Below, piece by piece: positions 16,408 through 25,074 of a DNA stretch of 64,000 nucleotides. The DNA lies in contig NZ_LAZU01000026.1 in assembly GCF_000987955.1 (NCBI RefSeq), positions 1 through 64,000 on the forward strand, written 5' to 3'. The notes below the pieces were generated by a model. It saw only the letters and a program-made list of their open reading frames with translations. It searched no databases and was not told where the DNA came from. The DNA is from Paenibacillus sp. DMB20. Lineage in GTDB: Bacteria; Bacillota; Bacilli; Paenibacillales; Paenibacillaceae. Position numbers and translations under genes: made by a program. Position 1 is the stretch's first letter, and each line of letters starts with the position of its first letter.

Positions 16408-17135
16408 TGAATCGCACCGAATGTATTTTAAATACAGATCCAGGCTGGATAACTATGGTGATAGATGAACCGAAAATAGGTTTCAAAGGGAATATTATCG
16501 TTTGTCATGGATTAACCGGTGATCGTTCCGGGCCTCAAAACTTACTCTCGATTTTAAGCAAGTCATTAGCCGAAAATGGTTTCAGAGTCATTCGTTTTGA
16601 CTTTAGAGGCTCTGGAGATTCGAGTGGTATTTTCTATAACACAACATTTGAGTCAATGCTTGATGACTTCCATAAAGTAAATAATTTTTGCAATGAAAAA
16701 TTCAATTCACCGAATATTGGAGTATTAGGAATGAGCATTGGAGGGGTTGTAGCCTCACTAGCTTCTATTCAAGTAAAAGCTAAGGCACTTGCATTAATAA
16801 GTAGTGATCTAATAGAAGGAATTACTTTTGGTGTTCATGGTCAATACGCAATCCGAAACGGACATTTTCTTCTTCCTGAATCCTTTTGGAGGGAAAGAGA
16901 AAAAATATATCCGCGTTATGAATTAAGTATTCATCAACACATGGAGAAATATCTATGTTTTGGAGAATTAGATCATAAAGTCAAAGAAGCGTCATCTGAA
17001 CTCAAAAACATTGGTTTTTCATGCAGGAAGTTTAGTGATGTGAATCATCTCTTCGAAAAATACAATGCCAGAATAGAATTAGGACATGAATTAAGTTTAT
17101 TTTTTGAATCGAGTTTTCAGGAGGTTATGAACTAA
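16404..17135 (+). CDS. alpha/beta hydrolase, serine hydrolase or acyl esterase type
   Basis: 243 residues, overlapping the previous gene by 4 bases. The fold is clear: GNIIVCHGLTGDRSGPQNLL, GFRVIRFDFRGSGDSSG, then the nucleophile elbow LGMSIGG with S111. The acid is probably the Asp of FGELDHKV and the histidine that of SDVNHLF. This is a complete Ser-Asp-His set, as in BAAT/dienelactone-hydrolase-type esterases and exosortase-associated hydrolases. It may cleave an ester or thioester, or transfer an acyl group, within the cluster's pathway. It pairs with the serine-less hydrolase at 13309, with two kinase/GT genes between them. Confidence 0.8.
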   Translation: MMNRTECILNTDPGWITMVIDEPKIGFKGNIIVCHGLTGDRSGPQNLLSILSKSLAENGFRVIRFDFRGSGDSSGIFYNTTFESMLDDFHKVNNFCNEKFNSPNIGVLGMSIGGVVASLASIQVKAKALALISSDLIEGITFGVHGQYAIRNGHFLLPESFWREREKIYPRYELSIHQHMEKYLCFGELDHKVKEASSELKNIGFSCRKFSDVNHLFEKYNARIELGHELSLFFESSFQEVMN

Positions 17136-18283
17136 TGACTACAGGGATCACATTATGTTTAATGGTAAGAAATGAGGAAAAGTACGTTGAATCATGCATT
17201 AAATCTGTCTATAACATAGTCGATCATATTGTTATTGTGGATACTGGATCCACGGATTCAACAATAGAGATTTGCAGACGATATACCGATAATGTTTACG
17301 AGATTCCATTCAATGATGATTTTAGCTCAATACGTAATGCAACCATGGATTATGCAACAACTCCCTGGATCTTGTTCCTCGATGCTGATGAAGAATTCGA
17401 ACCGCAAGAAGCCCTGAAAGTTGTTGAATTAGTTAAAACGGCTCAAACGGATGTATATGCCTACAAGGTACTGAGGTATAATTTCTTCTCAACAGGCGGA
17501 TGGTATTCTGGACGTAATGTTAAACTAATTAGAAATGATCCTAATGTAAGGTTCAGAAAAAAAATAAATGAATCCATTGAAATGAGCATTCAAGATATAG
17601 GGAAACGTGTAGAGTCTGCTCCTATTGTATTAAATCATTATGGGCATTGCCGATCGGTTAAAGAAAGAGATGAAAAAAGTCTGCGATATATTGCTCTTAT
17701 GGAAGAACAATTAAAAGAGACTCCAAATGACGCTATAGTAGAAGGGTATATTGGGCTTATTTCTCGAACATTGGGGCGATTTGATACAGCATTGGAGAGA
17801 ACTGAAAGAGCTTTACTTATGAATCCTAACTCGGCTACATTACACTCCTTTAGAGGCCATGTACTTCGTTCAGTGAACCGAAATGAAGAAGCTCAACTAT
17901 CATATAGAAAAGCTGTGGAAATACGTCCATCTGATGCTGCCGCTTGGAACATGATAGGAGTAACGCAGCTAACAACCGGAAACTTCCCGGAAGCAATTAA
18001 TTCTTTTGATAAGGCGATTTTATTAGAACCAATAGCAATTCATGCAAAAATAAATAAGGGATTAGCATATCAAGCAATGGGTGAGTATGAACAGGCTGTC
18101 ATGTGTTTCGTTGATGTTATAGAGAAAAATAGAGGTTTCTTGCGTGAGAATTGGCTTGGAAAAGTTGAATGCGATCCCTACCGTGCATTTTACTACGAAA
18201 CTATCATGCAGTTCGCTGGATTAGGATATCACCTTTCATATTGTCAAATGAAAATCGAAGAACCGAAGGTATTATCGTATTAA
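17135..18283 (+). CDS. GT2 glycosyltransferase with TPR domain
   Basis: 382 residues, starting one base inside the previous stop codon. Residues 1-180 form a GT-A domain: ITLCLMVRNEEKYVESCIKS, HIVIVDTGSTDSTIEIC and the metal-binding LFLDADEEF (about 80-88). From about 190 to 330 there are TPR helices (AIVEGYIGLISRTLGRFDTA, AAAWNMIGVTQLTTGNFPEA, AKINKGLAYQAMGEYEQAVM). The architecture resembles SunS, the S-glycosyltransferase of sublancin, and WaaE-like enzymes; in SunS the TPR part helps hold the peptide. Peptide glycosylation is therefore possible but no Cys-rich glycocin precursor is nearby. Its last 12 bases overlap the convergent M16 gene. Confidence 0.8.
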   Translation: MTTGITLCLMVRNEEKYVESCIKSVYNIVDHIVIVDTGSTDSTIEICRRYTDNVYEIPFNDDFSSIRNATMDYATTPWILFLDADEEFEPQEALKVVELVKTAQTDVYAYKVLRYNFFSTGGWYSGRNVKLIRNDPNVRFRKKINESIEMSIQDIGKRVESAPIVLNHYGHCRSVKERDEKSLRYIALMEEQLKETPNDAIVEGYIGLISRTLGRFDTALERTERALLMNPNSATLHSFRGHVLRSVNRNEEAQLSYRKAVEIRPSDAAAWNMIGVTQLTTGNFPEAINSFDKAILLEPIAIHAKINKGLAYQAMGEYEQAVMCFVDVIEKNRGFLRENWLGKVECDPYRAFYYETIMQFAGLGYHLSYCQMKIEEPKVLSY

Positions 18284-19381
18284 TGACGAAGGCTCTAACA
18301 CTGTTTTTTCTTTTAAAAAAGATTTTTTTCCAATATACACCCATTTCCATGCTGAAACGTTCGTACTGGATACATCCTCCATTAAATGATCAAAAACTTC
18401 ATTCCGATCCCAACGGATTAGTGGGATCGGACCGCATTTGAAGTTACGATAAAACAAAAAATCCCAGTACCAATTCGCTTGAGTAGCAGGCGCTTCTGAA
18501 ATGATTTCAAAATATTGTTTTGCTTTATTATATCCTTGAAGAATATACGGCATAAAATTTTTGTTGTGAAAGTCTCGCATTAGTTCATCAAGAAGCCGGC
18601 AACTCTTAAAATAATCTGTTTCGTTTATAGTGGTTGAAAATAATAAATGATTACCTCTGGAGTAAACATTTACTCCATATATCATTCCAGACTGTATACG
18701 TAATCGATCCATTACCATCATTTCTAATATTTCAGAAAGTACTAATAAACTATTTGCACTTTGAGGTGACGGAAAGGAGACACCTCCATATATATTTATC
18801 ATTTCTCCCATATTATAGTCTAATGCTATATGTGTATCTGAAATAGGCTTGAATTCTGGTATGCAGAGCTTCATATCAAAGGGAGATGGAGGAATGTTCA
18901 GAATGTCAATAGGACTTCCAATATAGACCATTTGGATTTTGGTAATATTATAGTCAGGAGCATAATTTATACTATTCGCTTCGTTCAGCAGTAATTTGTT
19001 GTTTAACATTCGGGCTAGAACAGTCATGCCAGCTTGGTAGGGTGATAATTCATATTTCACAACATCTATAGATCCAGGATTTAAAGATATGATATGGGAG
19101 ATAAGTAAGGACAACAATTCAGATATTTTTTTGCAGGATTTAGTGGTTAAGCTCATTAAAAGATATCCATATGAATATGTAAACTCAATATCTATACCTA
19201 AGGTATCCAATTCTCTTAGTATCTTCTTAATATATGGATCCATTGATATTATAACGGGAGAAGTATTTTGAGATATCATGGAATGAGGAATACCGATTTT
19301 CACTTCGCTAAACCCTGAATAACTTGGTCGAGAATAAAGCCAAGATTGTGTGTTTTTTGTTGAAGAATGTTTTTTAATCAT
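18272..19381 (-). CDS. M16-family peptidase homologue, inactive partner subunit
   Basis: 369 residues from ATG 19381, which follows GGTGAGG and overlaps the upstream stop (an in-frame GTG 15 bases earlier is possible). It lacks the HxxEH zinc motif but keeps the late arginine/tyrosine substrate-binding pattern in MDRLRIQSGMIYGVNVYSRG (about 230-250), as in the catalytically silent half of bacterial M16B heterodimers. It should pair with the zinc-bearing product of the gene just upstream. Such pairs process or degrade peptides, for example AlbE/AlbF in subtilosin clusters. Convergent to the GT2-TPR gene. Confidence 0.7.
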   Translation of the reverse strand: MIKKHSSTKNTQSWLYSRPSYSGFSEVKIGIPHSMISQNTSPVIISMDPYIKKILRELDTLGIDIEFTYSYGYLLMSLTTKSCKKISELLSLLISHIISLNPGSIDVVKYELSPYQAGMTVLARMLNNKLLLNEANSINYAPDYNITKIQMVYIGSPIDILNIPPSPFDMKLCIPEFKPISDTHIALDYNMGEMINIYGGVSFPSPQSANSLLVLSEILEMMVMDRLRIQSGMIYGVNVYSRGNHLLFSTTINETDYFKSCRLLDELMRDFHNKNFMPYILQGYNKAKQYFEIISEAPATQANWYWDFLFYRNFKCGPIPLIRWDRNEVFDHLMEDVSSTNVSAWKWVYIGKKSFLKEKTVLEPSSLIR

Positions 19382-20570
19382 TTTCCTCACCTTCACAGAT
19401 TAATATATATCGATTTTCTTTTCTGAATATTTTTTTAATTATTTTTGTAATCAAATCGGTGGATAAAGACATAAATTTTAAACTTAATGGGTATCTAACT
19501 TCGGTTGTCATCATATCAACCCGACTTAATGAATGATCTAAGAGGATTTTTTTCTCCTTATGCTCTCTTAATACAGCCCGATCTATCTCTGACGAACTCA
19601 GTTCACACTCTTCCATGATATAAATCAAGCGGGATTGACCTGTTTTAATATCTTCTCGTTGACCGACTGAACACCACGCCACGAAAACAGAGTCATGTTC
19701 TAAAGGATAAAGCTCACAACCATAATCCAGGAACTGCAATGCATTAAATCTACAATTCACTCCATCGCTTAAAACTCTTACAAATAGATTTGCACAGTAA
19801 CGTTCCAGCGAATGTATATTTGATACCCTATAAGCGATATAGATTCGAGAAGGTTTTTCTTTATAAGTCATTTTTTTTGTATGGATTCTCCCGAAAGAGA
19901 ATAGGCCATCTAATGGTTCACTTAAGCGTGGCTGAATGTCGTCAAAAGAATCATATATCATGTTTATTACTTCATCTTTGCCGAGAGGAGTCGATACCGA
20001 TAGGATGGAATTGTTTGGTCCATAATACGATTCGTGGAATTTTTTTATATCTAGAGAAGTGCATAAGTTAACAGATGATTTTGAACCATAAGGTAAATTT
20101 CGGTAAGGATGATTGGAACTGAATATCATGTGGATGAGCTGCTTCTCCACTTTCATAAATGGATGATTGATCAGCATTTGTTGATATTCTTGATGAATTA
20201 TTCTTTTTTCAATGCTAAGGTCTTCCTCAGATATGATTAACTCTTTCATTCTGTTTGCCTCAAAGGCTAATAGATCTTGAAGATAGGCAGTATCAATAAT
20301 TGTAGTATAAGTGGTGAAATCAAGCCAGGTCGCTCCACTTGATATACCACCACAATCGTTTATAATTTGCCGGAATGACTTATCAGGAAATAATTTATGT
20401 TGATACATCATATGTTCATTGATATGAGCGATCCCTTTTCTATGTCGAGAGTCGTTTCGGGAGCCTACCTTGTAATGCAACTGCACAACTGAAAATGGTT
20501 GGAGCGCTTTTGACTCGATTGCACAAGTTAGTAAATTGGATAATGTGAATGAATCATAAATAAATTCCAT
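19374..20570 (-). CDS. M16-family zinc peptidase, active subunit
   Basis: 398 residues. The inverted zinc motif HxxEH is present as HINEH (H49, E52, H53), and the distal glutamate ligand lies in EKRIIHQEYQQ (E128), 75 residues on, as expected for M16 peptidases. N-terminal text VVQLHYKVGSRNDSRHRKGI is the usual opening. It should be a cytoplasmic zinc peptidase working with the partner encoded downstream. The pair faces the preceding cluster in convergent orientation but shares its AT-rich character. If the cluster makes a modified peptide, this pair is the natural maturation protease; otherwise it clears peptides. Confidence 0.8.
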   Translation of the reverse strand: MEFIYDSFTLSNLLTCAIESKALQPFSVVQLHYKVGSRNDSRHRKGIAHINEHMMYQHKLFPDKSFRQIINDCGGISSGATWLDFTTYTTIIDTAYLQDLLAFEANRMKELIISEEDLSIEKRIIHQEYQQMLINHPFMKVEKQLIHMIFSSNHPYRNLPYGSKSSVNLCTSLDIKKFHESYYGPNNSILSVSTPLGKDEVINMIYDSFDDIQPRLSEPLDGLFSFGRIHTKKMTYKEKPSRIYIAYRVSNIHSLERYCANLFVRVLSDGVNCRFNALQFLDYGCELYPLEHDSVFVAWCSVGQREDIKTGQSRLIYIMEECELSSSEIDRAVLREHKEKKILLDHSLSRVDMMTTEVRYPLSLKFMSLSTDLITKIIKKIFRKENRYILICEGEEND

Positions 20571-20640
20571 AAAACCTCACAACCCATGTTCTTGTATTTT
20601 AACCAATTATATCATAATTTTTAAAAAAGGGGATGCTTGT

Positions 20641-21219
20641 TTGACAACCCAATCGATCATACCTCAATTAGTACAGCGTGCTCTTGAACTTGCCGGCAAA
20701 AATAATTTTGCACAGTCTTGTACATATGAAGTTGGGAAATTTCTGCAAATTTCTAGCGGTCTGAAAAGGAAGGCCAGAATTGCTGAGATTGGAACGGGTT
20801 ATGGAGTAGGGAGCGCATGGATATTATCCGGCATGAGCCTAGACTCGAGCCTTATAACGATCGATCACGATCAGGAACAAATTGAGCTGGTCAGAACAAT
20901 ATTTATCAATCACAAGATTGAAATCTTACAAGGTGATTGGAAGTCGATTTTGCCATATGGGCCATTTGATTTTGTGTTTATTGATATCAAAGAGGCTAAA
21001 TTCATTGAAGCGGATCTGGTGATTGATGCGGTAAACTTGGATGGAATCATCATTCTTGATGACTTTACCCCTATGGAACATTGGCCTGAGGCTTGGAAGG
21101 GAAAACCTGATTTAGTTAGAGAAAAATGGTTGAAGGATGCGCGTTTACTATGTATGGAAGTGCGAACGTCAGAAAAAAGTTCAATACTTTTTGCTAGAAA
21201 AGTGAAGCAAAATCTATAG
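20641..21219 (+). CDS. SAM-dependent O-methyltransferase-like protein
   Basis: 192 residues, TTG start at 20641 after AAAAGGGGATG. SAM-binding motif I is RIAEIGTGYGVGSAW (about 47-61), followed by LITIDHDQEQIELVRTIF and DFVFIDIKEAKFIEADLVID, the order seen in catechol-type O-methyltransferases (Methyltransf_24/3). The IDI and ILDDFTP acidic residues could bind the metal. It diverges from the M16 pair and ends at a strong inverted repeat. It probably belongs to the same accessory locus as a tailoring enzyme, but operon membership is not shown. Confidence 0.75.
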   Translation: MTTQSIIPQLVQRALELAGKNNFAQSCTYEVGKFLQISSGLKRKARIAEIGTGYGVGSAWILSGMSLDSSLITIDHDQEQIELVRTIFINHKIEILQGDWKSILPYGPFDFVFIDIKEAKFIEADLVIDAVNLDGIIILDDFTPMEHWPEAWKGKPDLVREKWLKDARLLCMEVRTSEKSSILFARKVKQNL

Positions 21220-21252
21220 AAGAACCGGTTAATCAATTTACCGGTTCTTCTA
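21218..21252. terminator. perfect inverted repeat, probable terminator
   Basis: AGAAGAACCGGTTAA pairs with TTACCGGTTCTTCT around a 5-6 base loop, directly after the methyltransferase stop. No long T tract follows; it could stop transcription in either direction. Confidence 0.6.
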
Positions 21253-22035
21253 CGGTATGGGCCTGAAGGGATGCTTCTTCATTTGCTTCTCATGTCCGAA
21301 TCGCCGAAAGCGTACTCGTAAACAACTCTTTTTTGGTCAAGCATAATGCGATGCCCGGCTACCGGAAGCATAAGCAGACGCGCTCATTTTCAAGCATGGT
21401 AATGACCTGCGCTACGCCGATAAAATAAGCAACCTCGTCCGGGAACCTTTGATGAACTTGTCTTTATTGTTCATCGGCGTTTTTCCGGCGTCGTGTTGCC
21501 AATTATGGAATTATTTGAGAAATAATAGATGTGAACTAATCGTTCATGTAGTTCGCATAGGACCTAGAGGAGATATATATATAGACGACAACACGCCCAT
21601 ACGTGAAAATGTTCGGGCGTGTTATCATTTTATGGACACTCCTTTGGAATCAAAAGTACGCTTTATACGTTTTACAAGCATCAGACGAGATTTTGGATTG
21701 GTTTTATTTTGATTCAGATATGCCAGATCTTGATGTTAAGATATGAGAAAGATCCTCAACTGTCCCGATTAAAGGTGAGATGAGAGTTGCACAAGTTTAT
21801 TTCCCGTTCAATATGAATGTTGGGGATCTGTTTTGGACGTTGTTTTTACCTGCTCTATCAAGTCTCAATGGATGGGAAGATTATCCGGAAGAGATAAGTA
21901 GTTCTGCGATGGTTAAGTGTGCTTTTAAAGACATTATTATTCGAAATGAAAAGGCTTGGGATTCGTATTTATATTGAAGAAGTAATATTATAAAGTAGAG
22001 ATTAAGATTGAAGTTACTCGAAGATTTCAGGCACA
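21253..22035. other. gene-poor decayed stretch
   Basis: No intact gene was recognised. The minus strand at about 21440-21275 gives FPDEVAYFIGVAQVITMLEN, which reads like a protein fragment. A frame at 21780-21977 with AAGGTGAG upstream gives 65 residues (MRVAQVYFPFNMNVGDLFWT) and might be translated. A 9-bp perfect hairpin AACACGCCC/GGGCGTGTT lies at 21590-21623 and looks like a terminator of a lost gene. Confidence 0.35.
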
Positions 22036-22206
22036 TCAGCTAACAATGTGTTCATGCTGTGGATTGCAAGCGATCCTTGGTCTGCCCGAAATATTCTCAA
22101 AGAAACAGTGTCATGCAGACAAACACTGCGAGGCAAAGTCTTCGCTCCGGCGCGCTACGCCTTAAGCTTTTCAAGTTCATAGATATACAAGAACGTTATA
22201 GGAAAT
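22036..22206. repeat. dispersed intergenic repeat, diverged copy
   Basis: Left block AATGTGTTCATGCTGTGG with CTTGGTCTGCCCG and right end ATACAAGAACGTTATAGGAA match the family at 441, 1473 and 3130. The middle carries an insertion (TCTTCGCTCCGGCGCGCTAC). Confidence 0.4.
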
Positions 22207-22243
22207 TACCGAGAAAAATAAAAATAGAAGGACAAAACAAAAG

Positions 22244-22630
22244 ATGATCTATAGAAGAAAAACATATATAGTTGAGCCATCATTTATTGATGAGTTTAAT
22301 CAGTTATTTAACGAGATATTACTACCATCCCAGTTAAAGTATGGTGCGCTATGTGGGAGTATGACAGTTACGAAGATTATGAAAGGATAGAAAGTCAGAT
22401 AAAATCAGGATGAAGAACATGTAATGAAAGTACGACAACGTTTTGATCTTATTGGTAGAGAACGACTAAAGCAGGTACTTAAGGAAGACATTAAACAGGA
22501 ATTTGTAAAAAGCACAGTACCAAGAGAAAAAAACGATATTAAATTAATTCATGACTTGGTTTCGCTACAGCGCGAAAAATTATTAAATTCAAATCCTATC
22601 AGTAATAAAAAGGAGTCTACGGCAGAATGA
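22244..22630 (+). pseudogene. NIPSNAP-family protein, frameshifted
   Basis: ATG 22244 opens MIYRRKTYIVEPSFIDEFNQ, LFNEILLPSQLKYGAL, the typical start of Bacillota NIPSNAP/ABM-like proteins, then the frame fails. WEYDSYEDYERIESQ continues in another frame at about 22355-22410, and DEEHVMKVRQRFDLIGRERL in a third up to 22630. At least two indels are needed to restore one protein of about 125 residues. The start codon and an AAGGA site survive. The last piece still overlaps the acylphosphatase start as ATGA, so the two were once a translationally coupled pair. Confidence 0.7.
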
Positions 22631-22980
22631 ATGTTTTTAAGAAATTAAGAAATGAATATGTAATTTGGCATGCAAACCGCGTTAAGTTACCGAAATTTGG
22701 AGCTGGCAATATAGTCAGAAAAAAAGCCGCTTTTTCTGGAAGGGTGCAAAAGGTAGGATTCCGCTTGGAAATATATTGTATTGCTCGGAGAATGAAATTA
22801 ACTGGATGGGTGAAAAATTTAAAAGATGGAAGTGTGGAGGCAGAATTACAAGGGGAAGAGTCGCAAATTGATTTTTTAGTCAATTGTATGCAGTCATTGA
22901 AACGGGCGTCAGTAAAGAAAATGACTATAATTGATCTGCCTATTAGAGAGGGTGAAGAAAGTTTTACAATAGTGGAATAA
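22627..22980 (+). CDS. acylphosphatase-like protein
   Basis: 117 residues. The signature FSGRVQKVGFRLEIYCIARR and GWVKNLKDGSVEAELQG (about 35-80) matches acylphosphatases: the arginine in VGFR binds the phosphate and the Asn in GWVKNLKDG activates water. The product would hydrolyse acyl phosphates in the cytoplasm. An N-terminal extension of about 34 basic residues precedes the domain, so the protein is longer than the usual 90-100. The ATG overlaps the stop of the decayed NIPSNAP gene, and its expression may depend on that reading. Confidence 0.8.
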   Translation: MNVFKKLRNEYVIWHANRVKLPKFGAGNIVRKKAAFSGRVQKVGFRLEIYCIARRMKLTGWVKNLKDGSVEAELQGEESQIDFLVNCMQSLKRASVKKMTIIDLPIREGEESFTIVE

Positions 22981-23219
22981 AGTACATATAGTATAAGTGA
23001 TTTATTGCCGCAAAACATGAGCATCAGAGGGGTGAACCTCATCCAGAAATTATAAGAACGTTTGAAAACTATAATGATTGCATAGAGATGTATCAGAAGG
23101 GTCTTCCAGAGAAATTGAGTGAGTAACTCAAGTAAGGGTTCTTGAAGTATAAGGAATTTGTCTAAATGGATCAACATCGAATGATACACTGGAAATTATT
23201 AATCGGGTGGTGTTTAACA

Positions 23220-24238
23220 ATGCATGAACAGCCAAAACATATGATTGCTGTTTTCGCAATTGTTACGAATGAACATGGGCATGTTTTAATGGTTCGCACC
23301 CATTTGCGTTCTGACACTTGGGAAATCCCCGGAGGATTTGTTGAAGCTGGCGAGCCATTGGATATAGCGGTGTGTCGAGAATTTCTGGAGGAAACAGGAG
23401 TTGTTATACGTCCTCTTGGAATATCCGGAGTCTACTACAATGAGCGGATTCATGTTTTGTCCGTGGTTTTTAATGCAGAATATGTTTGTGGCGAAATCAC
23501 CATTCAACCTGAAGAGATCCTGGAGGCAAAATATTTAAACTTGGATGATACGAATATGGATGAATACATAAAAAGGCCCCAACTAAAGTCGCGCATAGTG
23601 GATGCCCTGCAGGCAGTAAACTCTGTCCCATATGAGACATGGGATTTGAATGCACCTAACTATAAGCTGTTGTCAAGATTAGACGGGGAACAAGAGAATT
23701 CTAAAAATGTATTTTTACTCACGGGAAAGCCTAGAATGGGCAAGACAACGATAATAAAAAACTCATAAATGAGATTGGTACAGATCTTTGCGGTGGGTTC
23801 TATACGGAAGAAATAAACGATTCAGGTGATCGAATAGGGTTCAGATGCGTGTCCGTTAGTGGAGAAAGTGTAGAAATCGCGAATGTAAAAAGTTCTAGCG
23901 AAATTCGAATTGGAAGATATGGAGTTGATATAGAAAATTTCGAAAATTTTGCTATAAAAGTATTACAAGACGCGGTGTCTTCCAAAAAAATAATTGTCAT
24001 TGATGAAATTGGATTTATGCAGATGTTATCTGTTTCTTTCCAAAAAATAGTGCAAGACATTGTTGCCGATCATCGTATTGTTCTTGGGACAATTCCATCA
24101 GACAGTCATCCTGAAATAGACAAAATCAAATATTTAAAGGAAGTAAAGATCATAGGTTTAAATGAATTCAATCGTGATAAGATCTCAGGATTTTTGGTAA
24201 AGGACATATTGAAAGCTTTAGACTCAAGTATATTGTAG
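23220..24238 (+). pseudogene. NUDIX hydrolase-THEP1 NTPase fusion, one frameshift
   Basis: ATG 23220 follows GGGTGGTG. Residues 1-150 are a NUDIX domain with the box GFVEAGEPLDIAVCREFLEE-TG. A second domain begins NVFLLTGKPRMGKTTIIK, a P-loop of the THEP1 nucleoside-triphosphatase type. The frame then stops after a run of six A (23756-23761). Adding one A restores KKLINEIGTDLCGGFYTEEI and joins IIVIDEIGFMQMLSVSFQKI, the THEP1 Walker B region, ending at 24238. The intact product would be about 340 residues. An indel in the A run could be a mutation, slippage or a sequencing error. Both halves act on nucleotides. Confidence 0.75.
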
Positions 24239-24319
24239 GAAGTTACGGGTGAACTTGGGATGAAGGTTAATGTATTCACATGGCGGATAGCAAGATGATT
24301 TTTGGGAGGATGACTGATT

Positions 24320-24958
24320 ATGGATAAATCCTTTGAAAGTAGGATGATGAAAAATAATCAATATTATAACCTGCATTTTGAAAAAGTAAGAGAACGAACC
24401 GAGAAAAGAGATTACAAATATCTACTGGATCGATTTCTTGGTATGCTGCCCAATAACACATGTATTTTAGATATTGGTTGTGGGACCGGGGAACATCTAA
24501 ATTACTTTCACGAGAGATCTTATCAAGCTTATGGAATAGAACCAAGCGAGCATATGAGAAATTATTGTTTGAATCGCGGTTTATTAGTTATGGATGGTTG
24601 TTTCGAGAACATTCATGAAGCAATCAAACCGATTGAACAAGAAATAGGTGGAATTTGGTGTGCAGCGTCATTATTACATGTCCCAGAGGAATTATTTGAA
24701 AGGACAGTTCAATCTCTTTACTCGATATTAGATGACCAAGGTGTTTTCTTTTTTACGCTCAGGTTGGGTAATGGATATATCTCTGATCAGTTTGATAGTG
24801 AACACGTTGAGGCTGAAAGGTTTATCCAACTTTATACTGAAGATTTTCTTGAAAAAATAATCCGAAAAATCGGATTTAAACGAAAACTTAAACTTATAGA
24901 AGAATCGTACTGGGGAAGAAAAGTGGAATGGATATCTTATATCTTGAGTAAATCGTGA
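24320..24958 (+). CDS. class I SAM-dependent methyltransferase
   Basis: 212 residues, ATG 24320 after GGGAGG. Motif I is CILDIGCGTGEHLNYF (about 48-63), then AYGIEPSEHMRNYC and GIWCAASLLHVPEELFERTV, typical of Methyltransf_25-like proteins. The C-terminal part FIQLYTEDFLEKIIRKIGFK is the usual substrate-side region. No signal peptide. Substrate unknown. It follows the NUDIX-THEP1 gene by about 80 bases, possibly in one transcript with nucleotide-handling genes. Confidence 0.85.
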   Translation: MDKSFESRMMKNNQYYNLHFEKVRERTEKRDYKYLLDRFLGMLPNNTCILDIGCGTGEHLNYFHERSYQAYGIEPSEHMRNYCLNRGLLVMDGCFENIHEAIKPIEQEIGGIWCAASLLHVPEELFERTVQSLYSILDDQGVFFFTLRLGNGYISDQFDSEHVEAERFIQLYTEDFLEKIIRKIGFKRKLKLIEESYWGRKVEWISYILSKS

Positions 24959-25074
24959 AGTGTAATTAGAATGAAAAGTCCCAGCGCAATCGCGCTAAGG
25001 CTCTCGAAGTCATGATTGCAAGGGTGTTTTAACAAATCGGCGAAGTACACTTAATATCAAAATGAATTGGAGGC

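Noticed and set aside
9942..21219. Sublancin-like glycocin cluster
   Set aside because: The GT2-TPR protein recalls SunS, but there is no Cys-rich precursor, no peptidase-containing ABC exporter and no thiol oxidoreductase.
22617..23189. 190-codon open frame on the minus strand
   Set aside because: Antisense to the acylphosphatase and the spacer after it; composition rich in Leu, Phe and Ser typical of a shadow frame.
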